Below, in pieces: positions 63,068 to 64,000 of a stretch of DNA of 64,000 bases. The notes beneath the pieces were generated by a model, which searched no databases, had not been told where the DNA came from, and was given only the letters and a program-made list of their open reading frames with translations. The stretch lies in the NCBI GenBank assembly GCA_910583885.1, contig CAJUAC010000008.1, forward strand, positions 8,881 through 72,880, read 5' to 3'. The first letter of the stretch is position 1; each line of letters starts with the position of its first letter. This stretch comes from an uncultured Oscillospiraceae bacterium (GTDB lineage Bacteria; Bacillota; Clostridia; Oscillospirales; Oscillospiraceae). Both the position numbers and the translations under genes were made by a program.

Positions 63068-63335
63068 CAAGTTTCATATTCAGGAGACTTTAGCCCAATC
63101 AAAAAAGCTACTCACACTATATCCCCGGAATACTGGTATACAATTGGCATATGCCACAACACAGTTTAATTTAACTTTGAAGCAAGCGTCTGAAGCTTTA
63201 AGCCAGACTGTGGCCCAGCTGCGTGAGTTCCTCCAGAAATATCCCGATGCAAATCAGGATTTTCAGACCGAACTGGATACATACCTCAACGAACATCCAG
63301 ATCATGTAAAGCGTTATACCCATCTTAGGCTTTAG
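63048..63335 (+). pseudogene. Fragment with YP-N type helical repeats
   Basis: 95 codons from a doubtful TTG: QSKKLLTLYPRNTGIQLAYA, TTQFNLTLKQ, TVAQLREFLQKYPDANQDFQ, ELDTYLNEHPDH. The pattern LLxxYPxNxxIxLxYAxxxxNLxxxQ resembles tetratricopeptide-like repeats that accompany SIR2-like and other effector domains. It overlaps the SIR2-like fragment by 20 bases in another frame, so both may be debris of a single protein. A short intact gene is possible but has no ribosome site. Confidence 0.4.
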
Positions 63336-63454
63336 ACATCGAGACTCCCTCAACATTTTCTGGGGATCTGATGGGACAAAAAGCCCCGTTTCTCCCTTTT
63401 CAGATCGGTGTTGCAGGAAGCCGCTTCGCCAAACCGTTCGTCAAAATATCAAAA

Positions 63455-63488
63455 TCGGGCAGCCGCCTGTTGATGGATGACTGCCCGA
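63455..63488 (-). terminator. Terminator of the VOC gene
   Basis: Arms TCGGGCAG and CTGCCCGA with an 18-base loop, followed on the minus strand by TTTTGATATTTTG, 12 bases past the stop. Confidence 0.7.
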
Positions 63489-63499
63489 CAAACTGGAAT

Positions 63500-63919
63500 T
63501 TATGAATCCTTCTCTTCATATGGCTTATTCCACGAACCTATCTCAATCAAATTGCCTTCCGGATCAGCAATGTAGCAGGTTCGCTGTCCCCATGGCTCCG
63601 TCGTGGGTTCTAATACCGGTGTGGCACCGTTTTCTACTGTATGTCTAAATGACGTATCAACCTCTTCAAATGTATCAACATAAAGTGCAATTTCAAAATG
63701 ACCATTTAACCCTTTGATATAATTGTATTGATGATTTGTCATCTTCTCAAAGTCTTTCCTGCCATATAGCAGAAACAAGGTTCCATCTTTTACAAGATAT
63801 ACATTATATACATTTCCTGTATTTTCCTCTTCCTTAATTTCAAACCCAAGCACATCCCTGTAAAAACGAATCATCTTTGCCATATCATTAACCAATAGTC
63901 CAAAACCATCTAATTTCAT
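63500..63919 (-). CDS. VOC-family (glyoxalase/bleomycin-resistance-like) protein
   Basis: 139 residues, one vicinal-oxygen-chelate domain: LDGFGLLVNDMAKMIRFYRDVLGFEIK, GHFEIALYVDTFEEVD, GATPVLEPTTEPWGQRTCYIADPEGNLIEIGSW. The terminal DPEGNLIEI is the usual metal-ligand strand (Glu). Such proteins bind or modify small molecules, sometimes antibiotics; the ligand is unknown. AGGTAG (GGAGGTAGTG on the coding strand) precedes the ATG. Clearly AT-richer than the chromosome backbone, consistent with transfer. Confidence 0.85.
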   Translation of the reverse strand: MKLDGFGLLVNDMAKMIRFYRDVLGFEIKEEENTGNVYNVYLVKDGTLFLLYGRKDFEKMTNHQYNYIKGLNGHFEIALYVDTFEEVDTSFRHTVENGATPVLEPTTEPWGQRTCYIADPEGNLIEIGSWNKPYEEKDS

Positions 63920-64000
63920 ACACTACCTCCGTAAATTCCGATTTGTTGACCCGATTATAGCACAGCGTCCCTGCTATATCAATACGCTTTTGTAGAAATC

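Overview
The window reads as chromosome of a spore-forming member of the Clostridia, most likely an Oscillospiraceae-type gut bacterium (Flavonifractor/Lawsonibacter/Pseudoflavonifractor neighbourhood). The reasons are high GC in the core, a sporulation sigma factor SigK with its pro-sequence, a YlbJ-like protein, a SpoVAD remnant, a DnaG-RpoD operon, a DarA/PstA c-di-AMP receptor and several Gram-positive lipoprotein transport systems. The family assignment is inference from gene content and style.

Layout. 1-7.3 kb: a histidine operon (hisC partial, hisB, H, A, F, IE and a PHP-type histidinol phosphatase), interrupted by a DMT-family transporter and ended by a glycerate kinase. 7.3-26.7 kb: housekeeping genes: sigK, a UvrD-like helicase, dinB, several GNAT acetyltransferases, a YigZ protein, an MFS transporter, rpoD-dnaG, rimI, polA, a thioesterase, a C-terminally truncated spoVAD, an RluA-type pseudouridine synthase and a DEDD exonuclease. 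26.7-36 kb: ylbJ-like gene, a MacA-MacB type efflux operon, DUF624 protein, RpiR regulator, guaB and darA. 36-49.5 kb: two complete ABC importers of the iron/phosphonate type (each with one fused double permease) and a solute-binding-protein/histidine-kinase/response-regulator cassette, all on the minus strand.

49.5-55.5 kb is an AT-richer island of decayed genes. It holds a tyrosine-recombinase remnant, then, read on the minus strand, a small membrane protein, a cysteine-rich peptide gene, a two-module FtsX-type permease and its ATPase. Each of these last four carries one inactivating lesion (insertion, insertion, deletion, amber stop). This looks like a recently lost secreted-peptide (bacteriocin/RiPP-like) export locus and is the most interesting part of the window. 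A GIY-YIG-like gene follows.

55.6-62.3 kb is an intact catabolic module: tripartite tricarboxylate transporter (TctC, TctB, TctA), a cytoplasmic Cys-type sulfatase, a GntR/LacI-type regulator and the radical-SAM enzyme that activates such sulfatases. Together they suggest uptake of an intact sulfate ester followed by intracellular desulfation. 62.4-64 kb is again AT-rich accessory DNA with a DUF4926-like gene, fragments of a SIR2-like/helical-repeat protein and a VOC-family gene.

Two patterns cut across regions. A palindromic repeat (best copy at 26735-26775) sits in three convergent intergenic gaps. In three separate importer operons a strong hairpin lies directly after the solute-binding-protein gene and before the other transporter genes, which would make binding protein in excess over permease. 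No tRNA, rRNA or CRISPR array was recognised.
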